DNA of 64,000 nt from JACDAV01 sp964626755 (GTDB lineage Bacteria > Chloroflexota > Limnocylindria > Limnocylindrales > CSP1-4), in contig CAZVGO010000005.1 in NCBI GenBank assembly GCA_964626755.1, positions 1-64,000 of the forward strand, in the 5' to 3' direction. The notes below the pieces were generated by a model. That model was not told the origin of the DNA, ran no database searches, and saw only the letters and a program-made list of their open reading frames with translations. Positions 15,460 through 24,216 of this stretch are shown piece by piece (the first letter of the stretch is position 1; the number at the start of each line of letters is the position of its first letter). Position numbers and translations under genes: made by a program.

Positions 15460-16016
15460 GCGGCCGTCAGATCATGACCGCGGACGAGATCCGCCGGGCG
15501 ACGATTCGCATCTCCCACGAGATCGTCGAGAAGCACGGCGGGACCGAAGGTCTCGCGCTCATCGGCATCCAGCGCCGCGGCGTCCCGCTGGCCCGCCGGA
15601 TCGCCCGCTCGATCGCCGAGCACGAGGGTGTCGACATCCCGGTCGGGGCGCTCGACATCACGTTCTACCGGGACGACCTGTCACTGATCGCCCAGCAGCC
15701 CGTCGTCAAGGGCACGGAGCTGCCGTTCGATCTCAACGGCCTGACGGTGATCCTCGTCGACGACGTCCTGTACACGGGCCGGACGATCCGGGCCGCAATG
15801 GACGCCCTCGTCGACTTCGGGCGGCCCCAGGCGATCCGCCTCGCAGTCCTCGTCGACCGGGGCCACCGGGAGCTGCCGATCCGGGCCGATCACGTCGGCA
15901 AGAACGTCCCGACCTCGCGCGAGGAGGTCGTCCGGGTCCACCTCGAGGAGATCGACGCCGAGGACGGCGTGGACATCGAGCGGTCCGTGCCCGCGCCGGT
16001 CGGTTCCGCCTCGTGA
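15456..16016 (+). CDS. pyrR: Bifunctional pyr operon regulator / uracil phosphoribosyltransferase PyrR
   Basis: A 186-residue PRTase-fold protein very close in pattern to Bacillus PyrR: IGIQRRGVPLA, DITFYRDDLS, the PRPP loop VILVDDVLYTGRTIRAAMDALVD at about 98-120, and VDRGHRELPIRADHVGKNVPTS, which carries RNA-binding residues. PyrR senses UMP/UTP and binds pyr leader RNA; it also has UPRTase activity. A matching RNA hairpin is present upstream. The GTG start overlaps the leader-peptide stop; ATG 15474 is an alternative start without an SD. The stop overlaps pyrB by 4 bases. Confidence 0.95.
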   Translation: MSGRQIMTADEIRRATIRISHEIVEKHGGTEGLALIGIQRRGVPLARRIARSIAEHEGVDIPVGALDITFYRDDLSLIAQQPVVKGTELPFDLNGLTVILVDDVLYTGRTIRAAMDALVDFGRPQAIRLAVLVDRGHRELPIRADHVGKNVPTSREEVVRVHLEEIDAEDGVDIERSVPAPVGSAS

Positions 16017-17074
16017 GCATCGCGCCTCCGCCGCACGTCCCGATCGAGGAACCCGACGTGGCGACTCGCGTCCCGTCGGTCGAGGAGGCTCCGGAGACCC
16101 AGTCGGTCCCGTGGCGCCACCGCCACCTGCTCGACCTCGACGTCGTGTCATGGCCGGAGATCGAGCTGGTCATGCGGACCGCGGACGCGATGCGCGAGGT
16201 CCTGAGCCGGCCCATCGCCAAGGTGCCGGCACTCCGCGGCCGGAACGTGACGATCCTCTTCTACGAGGCGTCGACGCGGACGCGGGTGTCGTTCGAAGTG
16301 GCGGCGAAGAACCTGTCCGCGGACGTCGTGAACATCGCCGCGGCGACGTCGTCAGTGTCGAAGGGGGAATCGCTCGTCGATACCGTGAAGACCGTCGAGG
16401 CACTCGGCGCGGACCTGCTGGTGATGCGTCACGAAGTCTCCGGCGCGCCCTACCTCGCGGCCGAGGTGTTCGGTGGTTCCGTCCTCAACGGCGGTGACGG
16501 GCGCCACGCCCACCCCACCCAGGCGCTGCTCGACCTGTACACGATGCGCGAGCGGCTGCCGGGCGGCTCCGTTGCCGGTCGGAAGATCGTGATCCTCGGC
16601 GATGTCCTCCACTCGCGGGTCGCCCGCTCGAACATCTGGGCACTCACGGCGGCCGGTGCCGACCTCTGGCTGTGCGGCCCCCCCACGCTCCTCCGCGGGT
16701 TCGAGGCGTGGGCCGCGACGGGCGGCGTCGACGGCCGGCAGTTCCGGGTCACCTCCTCGGTCGACGAGGCGGTCCGTGACGCGGACGTCGTCATGGCGCT
16801 CCGGATCCAGCGCGAGCGGATGGCCTCCGGCCTCCTCCCGTCGCTCCGGGAGTACGCGGCCCGCTACGGGCTGACGTCCGATCGGCTCGCGCTCGCCAAG
16901 CCCGGCGCGCTCGTCATGCACCCGGGACCGATCAACGAGGGCGTCGAGATCGCACCCGATGTCGCAGCGGGGGTGCAGTCGGTCATCACCGACCAGGTGA
17001 CGAACGGGGTCGCGATCCGGATGGCACTGCTCTACCTGCTCGCCGGCGCTGCCGGTCCGCGCCGGCCCCAGTGA
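16013..17074 (+). CDS. pyrB: Aspartate carbamoyltransferase catalytic subunit
   Basis: A 353-residue ATCase catalytic chain; it joins carbamoyl phosphate and aspartate in the first committed pyrimidine step. Carbamoyl-phosphate motif FYEASTRTRVSFE is near residue 83, followed by SSVSKGESLVDT, HPTQALLDLYT, GDVLHSRVARSN and HPGPINEGVEI. The N-terminus is about 35 residues longer than usual (Pro/Glu-rich). No pyrI regulatory chain is present, consistent with control by PyrR. It overlaps pyrR and pyrC by 4 bases each. Confidence 0.95.
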   Translation: MSIAPPPHVPIEEPDVATRVPSVEEAPETQSVPWRHRHLLDLDVVSWPEIELVMRTADAMREVLSRPIAKVPALRGRNVTILFYEASTRTRVSFEVAAKNLSADVVNIAAATSSVSKGESLVDTVKTVEALGADLLVMRHEVSGAPYLAAEVFGGSVLNGGDGRHAHPTQALLDLYTMRERLPGGSVAGRKIVILGDVLHSRVARSNIWALTAAGADLWLCGPPTLLRGFEAWAATGGVDGRQFRVTSSVDEAVRDADVVMALRIQRERMASGLLPSLREYAARYGLTSDRLALAKPGALVMHPGPINEGVEIAPDVAAGVQSVITDQVTNGVAIRMALLYLLAGAAGPRRPQ

Positions 17075-18480
17075 CGCTCGCGGCGCGGGCCCCGGAGGGG
17101 GTCGGTGAGCTCGTCGCCGAGCTGTCGATCTCGGCCGGTTGGGTCGTCGACCCGGCGACGGGTCGGGAGGGCCCGGCCGACCTCGCCGTCCGCGACGGCA
17201 TCCTCGAGACGCTGACGTGGCTCGAGGCCGACGACGGGGGCTCTGTCGACGGGCAGGGGATCGTCATCGCTCCCGGATTCGTTGACCTCCACGCGCATTT
17301 CCGCGAGCCGGGTAACGAGGACGCGGAGACGATCGCCTCCGGGGCCGCGGCGGCGGCCCACGGCGGGTTCACGACGGTCTGCCTCATGCCGAACACCACG
17401 CCCGCGCTCGACGAGCCGGGCGTCCTCTCCCGGATCCAGGCGGCTGCCGGCGCGTCCGGCTCGCCGGTGAGGTTGCTCGCGTACGGCGCGGTGTCGGCGG
17501 GCAGGGCAGGGGAGCAGCTGGCCGCCCTGGGTGAGTTGGCCGACGCCGGGGTCGTCGGGTTCTCCGACGACGGCCTGCCGGTGCGTTCGCCGTCGTTGCT
17601 CCGCTCGGCGCTGGCGTATGCCGGTGCGTTGGGGTTGCCGATCGTCGACCACGCCGAGGACCTCGTTCTCACCGAAGGCGCCGAGGCGAACGACGGGCTC
17701 GTGGCGACGGTCCTCGGGCTGCGCGGCTGGCCGGCTGCAGCCGAGGAGAGCGCGGTTGCCCGCGATCTCGCGCTCCTCGCCGACGTCATCCGCGACGTGC
17801 CCGGGGCCCGGCTCCACCTGACCCACCTTTCGACCGCCGGGTCGCTCGACCTCGTCCGGCGGGCGAAGGCGGCGGGACTGCCGGTGACGTGCGACGTGAC
17901 GCCGCACCATCTCGCGCTGACCGACGAGTGGGTCGCGGGGGCGCGGCGCTGGGCGTGGGAGGCCGGTGAGGATCCATGGCGCGACGAGGCAATCGTCGCG
18001 GCCCCGTACGACTCATCGCTGCGGGTGAATCCTCCTCTGCGCTCTGCCGCGGACGCGGCCGCGTGCCTGGAGGCGTTGCTCGACGGGACCGCGGACGCGG
18101 TCGCCACGGACCACGCTCCGCACACGCTCGTCGACAAGCAGGTCGAGTTCGGGCTCGCGGCGAACGGGATCAGCGGGATCGAGACGGCCCTCGGGCTGTT
18201 GCTGGCGGCCGTTGACGCGGGCGTACTCCCGCTGGCGCGGGCGATCGAGGCGCTGACAGCGGGCCCGGCCCGTGTCCTGGGCTCGAGTTTCGCGCGTCCG
18301 ATCGGACTCGTCGAGGGCCAGCCGGCCGATCTCGTCGTGTTCGACCGCTCGGAGGCCTGGACCGTGAGCCCCGACACGCTCCGCTCGCGCGGCAAGAACT
18401 CGCCGCTCGTCGGGCACGAGTTGTCGGGTCGGGTGCTCCTGACGGTCGCCGCCGGCCGCGTCGCGTACCGGTCCGACTGA
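17071..18480 (+). CDS. pyrC: Dihydroorotase, class I
   Basis: A 469-residue amidohydrolase that closes carbamoyl aspartate to dihydroorotate. Metal ligands lie in DLHAHFREPGNE, with further motifs GFSDDG, VDHAED, HLTHLST and the catalytic Asp in ATDHAPHT. The substrate motif NPPLRS is present. GTG 17071 overlaps the pyrB stop. It is the last gene of the pyrRBC unit; the next gene has its own -10 element 20 bases on. Confidence 0.95.
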   Translation: MTLAARAPEGVGELVAELSISAGWVVDPATGREGPADLAVRDGILETLTWLEADDGGSVDGQGIVIAPGFVDLHAHFREPGNEDAETIASGAAAAAHGGFTTVCLMPNTTPALDEPGVLSRIQAAAGASGSPVRLLAYGAVSAGRAGEQLAALGELADAGVVGFSDDGLPVRSPSLLRSALAYAGALGLPIVDHAEDLVLTEGAEANDGLVATVLGLRGWPAAAEESAVARDLALLADVIRDVPGARLHLTHLSTAGSLDLVRRAKAAGLPVTCDVTPHHLALTDEWVAGARRWAWEAGEDPWRDEAIVAAPYDSSLRVNPPLRSAADAAACLEALLDGTADAVATDHAPHTLVDKQVEFGLAANGISGIETALGLLLAAVDAGVLPLARAIEALTAGPARVLGSSFARPIGLVEGQPADLVVFDRSEAWTVSPDTLRSRGKNSPLVGHELSGRVLLTVAAGRVAYRSD

Positions 18481-18500
18481 CCCGGCGGCTGCGCGTCGGC

Positions 18501-18506
18501 TACGCT
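18501..18506 (+). promoter_or_regulatory. -10 element TACGCT (leaderless start)
   Basis: TACGCT ends 8 bases before ATG 18515, with no SD between. Confidence 0.5.
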
Positions 18507-18514
18507 CGGCGGCG

Positions 18515-19825
18515 ATGGCGAAACCGAGCCTCAATCCGGACTTCGAGCGGCGGCCATACTGGCACGCGACGATGCCGGTCAGGCCGGATTGGGGGGGACG
18601 GGAGCTGCCCGAGAAGGCGGACGTCGTCGTCGTCGGCGGCGGGTACACGGGAGTCGCAGCCGCGCGCCGGCTTGCCCAGGGCGGGGCGAACGTTGCGTTG
18701 CTCGAGGCGAACCACCTCGGCTGGGGGGCGTCGACGCGGAACGGCGGGATCATCCATCCCGGCTACAAGTGGGGCCCCAAGTCGCTGATCAAGCGCTACG
18801 GCGAGGAGACGGGCCGGGCGCTCTACCGCGAAACGCTCGAGGCCTACGCGTTCACGACCGGGATCGCCCGCGACGAGCGCATCGAGTGCGAGTTCCGCGA
18901 GAGCGGCTTCCTCGAGCTCGCCTACGCCCCGTCTCACGTTCCGGACCTGCACGAGGCGCAGGAGAGCCTCGCCTTCGTGGGTGTCGAGTCGACGGTCGTG
19001 CCGCGGGAGCGGCTCGGCGAGGAGATCGGGAGCGACGCCTACTTCGGTGGGCTCGCCGTCGGCGGCAGCGGGACGCTCCATCCGGGCAAATGGTTCGGCG
19101 GTCTCGCGGCGTCCGCGGAACGCGCGGGCGCTCACCTCCACGAGCGGGTCCGCGCCCGACGGCTCCTCAAGGACGGGACCGCCCTCGTCGTCGACACCGA
19201 TCGCGGCCGGATCAGGGCGGGCCAGGTGCTCGTCGCGACCAACGGCTACACGGACGGGTTCATCCCCGCGCTCCGGCGCCGGCTCATCCCCATCGGCAGC
19301 TACATCATCGCGACCGAGCCGCTGCCGCCCGACCTCGTCGCCGAGCTGTCGCCGAAAAGCCGGGCGTTCTTCGACACGAAGAACTTCCTCTACTACTGGC
19401 ACGTGTCGATGGACCGGCGGATGATCTTCGGCGGGCGGGCAAGCTTCATCCCGACCTCGGTCGACCGGACCGCGGCGATCCTCCACCGGGGGCTGCTCGA
19501 GGTCCACCCGCAGCTCGCCGGCTACCGGATCGACTACGCGTGGGGCGGCAACGTCGGGTTCACCTTCGACCGGATGCCGCACATCGGCCAGATGGCAGGT
19601 GTGACCTTCGCCATGGGCTACTGCGGGACGGGGGTCGCAATGTCGACCTGGCTCGGGACAAAGGCGGCCGAGTGGATGGGCGGCGGAGAGCCGCCGGCAC
19701 TCGCGAAGCTGAAGTTCCCGCTCGTTCCGGCGCCGTACGAGGGCCGCCCGTGGTTCCTCCCGTTCGCCGGGGAGTGGTTCCGGTTGCAGGACCGCCTCGC
19801 GGCCGGCTCGCGGCCGAAGGCCTGA
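18515..19825 (+). CDS. FAD-dependent oxidoreductase of the DAO family (PuuB-like)
   Basis: A 436-residue flavoprotein. The dinucleotide motif VVVGGGYTGVAAARRLAQGG (about 38-57) is followed by LEANHLGWGASTRNGG, the DAO pattern near the flavin. Late motifs YAWGGNVGFTFDRMPHIG and MGYCGTGVAMSTWLG complete the FAD site. The closest known pattern is gamma-glutamylputrescine oxidase and other amine or amino-acid oxidases. An amine substrate would suit the PLP decarboxylase gene 1.2 kb away, but that link is only suggestive. It converges with the ArsR gene 6 bases after its stop. Confidence 0.8.
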   Translation: MAKPSLNPDFERRPYWHATMPVRPDWGGRELPEKADVVVVGGGYTGVAAARRLAQGGANVALLEANHLGWGASTRNGGIIHPGYKWGPKSLIKRYGEETGRALYRETLEAYAFTTGIARDERIECEFRESGFLELAYAPSHVPDLHEAQESLAFVGVESTVVPRERLGEEIGSDAYFGGLAVGGSGTLHPGKWFGGLAASAERAGAHLHERVRARRLLKDGTALVVDTDRGRIRAGQVLVATNGYTDGFIPALRRRLIPIGSYIIATEPLPPDLVAELSPKSRAFFDTKNFLYYWHVSMDRRMIFGGRASFIPTSVDRTAAILHRGLLEVHPQLAGYRIDYAWGGNVGFTFDRMPHIGQMAGVTFAMGYCGTGVAMSTWLGTKAAEWMGGGEPPALAKLKFPLVPAPYEGRPWFLPFAGEWFRLQDRLAAGSRPKA

Positions 19826-19831
19826 CCTACC

Positions 19832-20911
19832 TCAGTCGCGTGAGTCGAAGCTGACCGGCGCCGGTTCGCGGTGGAGCGCCGGCAGGTACGCGTCGAGGAG
19901 GCGCTGCAGCTCGAGTGGCGAGCCCGCCCTGAGGCTGTACTTGGAGGTCGACCCCGTCCCGGCCCGGACGATCCCGGCCGAGCGAAGGATCGCGAGGTGG
20001 TGGAGGAGCGTCGTCTTCGGGATGCCGAAGTAGTCGGACAGCTCCCCGAGCGAATAGCTCCCCTTCGTCAGCCGGCGCAGGATCCGGAGCCTCCGATCGT
20101 CGCCGAGGGCGCTCGCGAGGTTGACCAGGCGGTCGGGCGGCGCCTCCGGATCGACCGAGAGGTGCTCCGGCGGAACGGCGACTCCGACGAGCAGGCTCGA
20201 GCCGTGCTCGTAGATGACGTTCGCCGGACGGAGGGCCCATTGCGGGAAGAGCACGATCTCGTCGATTCCGGGGGTCCGGACGACGTCCGAGCCGTTGGAC
20301 ACCTCCCGGAGGAACGCGTCGAGCGGCAGCTCGTGGGCGCGGCCGCGAAGCCGCTCGGTCTCGCGCTCGAGGACCGGGCGGATCTCGGCGAACAGGTCGC
20401 GGAAGGCCGACTCGTACCAGTCCCGCAGGACGCCGACGACGAGCGCGGCGGCCTCCTCGTTCGACCGGGCGAGGAGGCCCGCCAGAGCCCGCTCGCACTC
20501 GGGCCCGTCGGAGGCCGCCTCGATGAGCTCGTGGCCGGCGGCCCGAGAGCCGCCCGCGGCGTCGAGGATCAGCGACATCGCGGCACGCCGTCGCGTGCGA
20601 TTGTCGTAGTAGCCGAGGAGCGTCAGTCGGAGATCGGCGGGCTCGAGGGCCGCCAGGGTGTCGATGAGCGTATCCGCGGTCCCCGGCGGCGGGAGGTCCG
20701 CCGCGACATTGAGGAGCCGCGCGAACAGGTGCTCGCAGCCGACCGCGAGGCGCGAGATCCGCTCCTTGAGGTCGGCTCCTGCGGCGCGGTCCATCCGGGC
20801 GAACCAGTCCGGCCCCACGTCGTAAGCGTCGATCCGCTGGGGGGTCGAGTACGCCACGAGCGTCAGCAGGAACTCGTACGCGCTCCGGTTGTCGAGCCTG
20901 AAGGTGGCCAC
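19832..20911 (-). CDS. ArsR-type winged-helix regulator with long N-terminal sensor domain
   Basis: A 359-residue regulator. The C-terminal third (about 265-335) is an ArsR-like winged helix: ALGDDRRLRILRRLTKGSYS, ELSDYFGIPKTTLLHHLAIL (recognition helix) and GIVRAGTGSTSKYSL (wing). The first 250 residues are helical, with no metal-binding Cys cluster, so it probably senses an organic ligand (DUF5937-like arrangement). GTG 20911 is chosen because GGAGGA lies 4 bases upstream. A 22-base perfect palindrome 16 bases before the start sits over the predicted transcription start, so it should repress itself. Confidence 0.78.
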   Translation of the reverse strand: MATFRLDNRSAYEFLLTLVAYSTPQRIDAYDVGPDWFARMDRAAGADLKERISRLAVGCEHLFARLLNVAADLPPPGTADTLIDTLAALEPADLRLTLLGYYDNRTRRRAAMSLILDAAGGSRAAGHELIEAASDGPECERALAGLLARSNEEAAALVVGVLRDWYESAFRDLFAEIRPVLERETERLRGRAHELPLDAFLREVSNGSDVVRTPGIDEIVLFPQWALRPANVIYEHGSSLLVGVAVPPEHLSVDPEAPPDRLVNLASALGDDRRLRILRRLTKGSYSLGELSDYFGIPKTTLLHHLAILRSAGIVRAGTGSTSKYSLRAGSPLELQRLLDAYLPALHREPAPVSFDSRD

Positions 20912-20926
20912 GGGTCCTCCCACGTT

Positions 20927-20948
20927 GCGTTCGACAAATGTCGAACGC
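20927..20948 (-). promoter_or_regulatory. Palindromic operator of the ArsR-type regulator
   Basis: GCGTTCGACA-AA-TGTCGAACGC is a perfect 10-bp inverted repeat with a 2-base centre. It begins 7 bases downstream of the minus-strand -10 element, covering the expected transcription start. Confidence 0.7.
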
Positions 20949-20954
20949 GACTGG

Positions 20955-20960
20955 AGTCTA
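20955..20960 (-). promoter_or_regulatory. -10 element TAGACT (minus strand)
   Basis: TAGACT read on the minus strand, directly upstream of the palindrome and 44 bases before the regulator's GTG. Confidence 0.5.
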
Positions 20961-21007
20961 CTCTCGGATTCCGACCGCGGCGCCGCACGCGGTGCGGGCA
21001 CGCACCT

Positions 21008-22597
21008 CTAACTCGACGGCCCGCTGCCGGCGAATTCCCGCAACCGCTCGAGGACGCGGTCGACGTCCTCTTCGGTGGCGAGGTAGTTGACGATCCCCGC
21101 CCGGAGCCAGGTCGCGCCGCGCAGCCGCGTGGTCGACAGCCATCCGTCGCCGGACTCCTCGAGGGCCGCCTGGAGGCGGTCCTGGTGGGCGTCGAGCTCT
21201 GCGGCTGTCAAGGCGCCTCCAGGCAGATGCCTGAAGCAGACCACGCTCAACTCAGGGGTCGCTGGCAGGGCCTCGAAGTCGTCGCTCTCGACGACGCGGC
21301 GTGCCAGGTGCGCGGCGAGATCGTTGGTCATCTCCACGAGCCTGGCGAGGCCGTCAGTCCCGAGGTGCCGCCACGACAGCCACAGCTTGAGGGCGCGCCA
21401 GCGGCGGGTCCCCTCGAAGCCGAGCTTGTAGAAGTTCAGCTGGCCGGCGTGATCGTCGGCGTCGTCGCCGTCCGATTCGGGCGCCTCGCCGCCCCGGTAG
21501 TACTCCGGGCTGTGGTCGAACGTCGCCGCGAGGCGGCGACCTTCGCGGACGATCAGCGCCCCGACGTCATAGGCCTGGAAGAACCACTTGTGAGGGTCGA
21601 TCGTCACCGAGTCGGCGCGCTCGAGGGCGGGCACGCGCCCGGCATCGCGCGCAGAGAGCCGCACAGCGCCTCCGTACGCCGCGTCGACATGGAGCCACAG
21701 CCCCTCGCGCGCGGCCACGTCCGCGAGCTCGTTCACTGCGTCGACCGAACCCGTGTTCGTCGACCCTGCGACGGCGGCAATCGCGATCGGTCGGAGACCG
21801 GCGGCACGGTCGCGCGCGATCGCCTCTGCCACAGGCGCGCCGCGCAGCCGGAACGCATCGTCCGCGGCGACGAGCGCGAGCGTCTCGGCGGGGAACCCCA
21901 GCTCGTCGAGGGCGCGGGCGATCGAGAAGTGGGCCTGATCCGAGGCATAGATGCGGACGCCCTCGAGCGCCGCACCGCGCGGCGGCCGGTCGACATTGAG
22001 CAACGACCGCAAATGGACGTCCCGGACGAGCGCCATCGCGATGAAGTTCGCCATGACCCCGCCGGACGTCAGCAGCCCGAAGCTCCGGTCGTCGTAGCCG
22101 GCGAGATCGCACAGCCAGCGGACGACTTCCTCCTCGACGAACGCCCCGGTCGGGCCGGCGTGCCAGACGTCGATGCCCTGCTGGGTGACCTGGGCGAGCA
22201 GCTCGCCGAGGACAGACATCACGAGCGGCGGCGGGGTGAAGTAGCTGAACGCCCGCGGGTGGTAGGCGTTGAGCTGATGTGGGGCGAGGCGAACGCGGAA
22301 CTCCTCCAGGAGGTCGGCGGCCCTGGTCGGATCGCGAGGCGCGGGCGCCGGACCACCCGATGGGCCGAAGAACACGCGCCGCAGCTCGCGGTAGCCGGTC
22401 GGCTCGCCGACCGCGCGGCGGAACGCCTCGTCGTACAGGTAATCGAGGGCGACGTCCCACGTCGCCCGGCCAATCTGCTCCAGCGCGTCGCGTGAGAGCG
22501 CTTCATGCCGGATCCCGACGAGCTCCGGCTCGGGATGCCAGGCGAAGCGGTCGAGGTACTCGGCCGCGGCGGGCTCGGGCGGATCAGTCACGGTCAT
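21008..22597 (-). CDS. PLP-dependent group II amino-acid decarboxylase
   Basis: A 529-residue fold-type I decarboxylase related to aromatic-L-amino-acid, glutamate and 2,4-diaminobutyrate decarboxylases. Visible motifs: NAYHPRAFSYF near the substrate site, LTSGGVMANFIAMA for phosphate binding, DQAHFSIARALD, HVDAAYGGA with the PLP Asp, and IDPHKWFFQ with the Schiff-base Lys337. The substrate cannot be read from the sequence. The start is ATG 22597, 6 bases after a minus-strand TACCAT element, so it is probably leaderless. The ArsR-type gene follows on the same strand with its own promoter. Confidence 0.85.
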   Translation of the reverse strand: MTVTDPPEPAAAEYLDRFAWHPEPELVGIRHEALSRDALEQIGRATWDVALDYLYDEAFRRAVGEPTGYRELRRVFFGPSGGPAPAPRDPTRAADLLEEFRVRLAPHQLNAYHPRAFSYFTPPPLVMSVLGELLAQVTQQGIDVWHAGPTGAFVEEEVVRWLCDLAGYDDRSFGLLTSGGVMANFIAMALVRDVHLRSLLNVDRPPRGAALEGVRIYASDQAHFSIARALDELGFPAETLALVAADDAFRLRGAPVAEAIARDRAAGLRPIAIAAVAGSTNTGSVDAVNELADVAAREGLWLHVDAAYGGAVRLSARDAGRVPALERADSVTIDPHKWFFQAYDVGALIVREGRRLAATFDHSPEYYRGGEAPESDGDDADDHAGQLNFYKLGFEGTRRWRALKLWLSWRHLGTDGLARLVEMTNDLAAHLARRVVESDDFEALPATPELSVVCFRHLPGGALTAAELDAHQDRLQAALEESGDGWLSTTRLRGATWLRAGIVNYLATEEDVDRVLERLREFAGSGPSS

Positions 22598-22603
22598 CGG
22601 GCC

Positions 22604-22609
22604 ATGGTA
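22604..22609 (-). promoter_or_regulatory. -10 element TACCAT (minus strand, leaderless start)
   Basis: TACCAT on the minus strand ends 6 bases before the decarboxylase ATG 22597. Confidence 0.45.
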
Positions 22610-22792
22610 GGGCGGCAGGGCGCGAGGCCCTCCTCCCGCTGCATCTTCTACGCGCGAGGTGCGTGGTAGGAGCCGGAAATCGGTCGATATCCGCCGTCGC
22701 ACGCTCGGCGACTCGGGGGAAGTCGTGCCTCGCAGGCGCCACGACGCATGCCGTGCGTATGTGGTGTTCGGGCTGGCGACCTCTTCTCCGCG

Positions 22793-22798
22793 TAGAGT
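22793..22798 (+). promoter_or_regulatory. -10 element TAGAGT (leaderless start)
   Basis: TAGAGT ends 6 bases before GTG 22805; no SD is present. Confidence 0.5.
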
Positions 22799-22804
22799 TT
22801 CCGG

Positions 22805-23173
22805 GTGACCGAACCCACTCCCGACCGCCCCGCCCCGGTTCGGCCTGTCCAGTACAAGGGCGAGCCACTCGACGCGGAGCGGGGGCCGGGCCTCGGCTGC
22901 TTCCGTTTTCAGCTCGCAGTCCTTGCGTTTCTCGTCGTGCTGACGCCGTTGAGCGTCGCCTGGGCCTGGCCGGAATCGATCAGCGCGGCACTGCTCATCG
23001 CGGTCCTCGTCCTGCTGCTGGTCGCGGGCCAGACGATCATCTTCCTCCTCCGGCTCGTGGCCGCCGACCGCCGCGCGGGCCGCCGCCGGCCGATGGCCTC
23101 GCGCTCCCCGACAGTCGGCCAGCTCGAGGACGAGCAGCACGACCCGCCGGACGAGGGCAGCGTGCGACAATAG
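22805..23173 (+). CDS. Small two-helix membrane protein
   Basis: A 122-residue protein with a Pro-rich, mostly polar N-terminus and two adjacent hydrophobic helices at about 35-53 (FQLAVLAFLVVLTPLSVAW) and 58-83. An Arg-rich loop and an acidic C-terminal tail follow. Positive charges after helix 2 suggest both ends in the cytoplasm. I do not recognise the family. The -10 element 6 bases upstream supports the GTG start. Confidence 0.6.
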   Translation: MTEPTPDRPAPVRPVQYKGEPLDAERGPGLGCFRFQLAVLAFLVVLTPLSVAWAWPESISAALLIAVLVLLLVAGQTIIFLLRLVAADRRAGRRRPMASRSPTVGQLEDEQHDPPDEGSVRQ

Positions 23174-23286
23174 GCGCCGCCTCGGTCGTTCCGGGCGGAG
23201 GAGCCCCGACGATCGACGCTCGACTCCCGCGAAACCGCAGCCTGCCGAAGCGCCTCGCCACGACCACGCCGAAGGAGCCGACGCAA

Positions 23287-24216
23287 ATGGACACGAGCCG
23301 CAAGGATCTGCTCGGGGAGCTGGCGGCCGACGCCGCCCTCGAGCGGGGCGACTTCATCGTCCAGGCGACCGACCAGTTCCGCCGCTTCCTCAGCGCGAAC
23401 GGTGAGCGGATCACCGAGCTCGGCGGGCTGACGCTCATCGACGACGACCCCGACTACCTCTCGATCGCTCCGGACCTGACGTTCCGGAGCCGGACGCGGG
23501 AGTTCAACGACGCGACCGGCCAGTGGGTCAGCGAGACCGAGGTCATCGAGCACGCGTCGGAGCTCATCGAGCTGTACAACCCGGCCGATCTCTATGCGGC
23601 CTTCGCCGAAGCGGCCCGCGAGGCAGGCGGCCTCTCCGCCGAACCGACCGCGACCGACGACCTGATGGACTCGGCGGGCGTTGGTCCCGAGGAGACCTTC
23701 ACGCTCGGCACTGACCCGTACGCCGCGGCCGCGGACGAGTGGGCCGCCACGCAGCCCGAGGTCCTCGAGGCGGACGACGAGGAGGCTGCCGCCCGGCGGC
23801 TGTACGACCTCGCTCTCGAATACCAGGAGCGGAGCCAGCGGAGCGAGTCCCGCCTGCTCGACCAGTTCGAGGCGGCGTCGACGAAGCTGTCCGCCCGGCT
23901 CGGCGACCTGATCATCCTCGACGACGACGACGAGCGCCTGACCCTCACCGCGAACGACGGCTTCAAGGCCGAGGTCGTCCCGGAGGACGCCGGCGGGGAG
24001 TGGCGGACCCTCGAGACGCCCGAGGAGCTCGTCGAGTTCTACGACCCGACGGACGTGTTCGGCGACCTCGCCGATGCGCTGGCCGAGGCGTGGCCATCGG
24101 TCGCCCCGGAGGCGGAGCTGGAGGAGGTTCGGCCGGCGGACGAGACCGATGGAACCGACGACGACGAAGAGGGCCCGGACGGGAAAAACGGGAGCGGCGG
24201 CCTGCCCCGCGCGTGA
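23287..24216 (+). CDS. Acidic protein with an internal duplication, overlapping pyrK
   Basis: A 309-residue, strongly acidic soluble protein. Two homologous halves are visible: residues about 40-110 (GGLTLIDDDPDYLSIAPD ... ELIELYNPADLYAAFAEA) and about 205-275 (GDLIILDDDDERLTLTAND ... ELVEFYDPTDVFGDLADA). Each half is a strand-rich start, an acidic turn, then an (E)L(I/V)E(L/F)Y(N/D)P-D helix. There are no Cys or catalytic motifs. ATG 23287 has GAAGGAG upstream. Its stop overlaps the pyrK start (GTGA), so it is translated with pyrK, pyrD. A role in that complex, for example as a scaffold, is inference. I know no named family. Confidence 0.65.
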   Translation: MDTSRKDLLGELAADAALERGDFIVQATDQFRRFLSANGERITELGGLTLIDDDPDYLSIAPDLTFRSRTREFNDATGQWVSETEVIEHASELIELYNPADLYAAFAEAAREAGGLSAEPTATDDLMDSAGVGPEETFTLGTDPYAAAADEWAATQPEVLEADDEEAAARRLYDLALEYQERSQRSESRLLDQFEAASTKLSARLGDLIILDDDDERLTLTANDGFKAEVVPEDAGGEWRTLETPEELVEFYDPTDVFGDLADALAEAWPSVAPEAELEEVRPADETDGTDDDEEGPDGKNGSGGLPRA

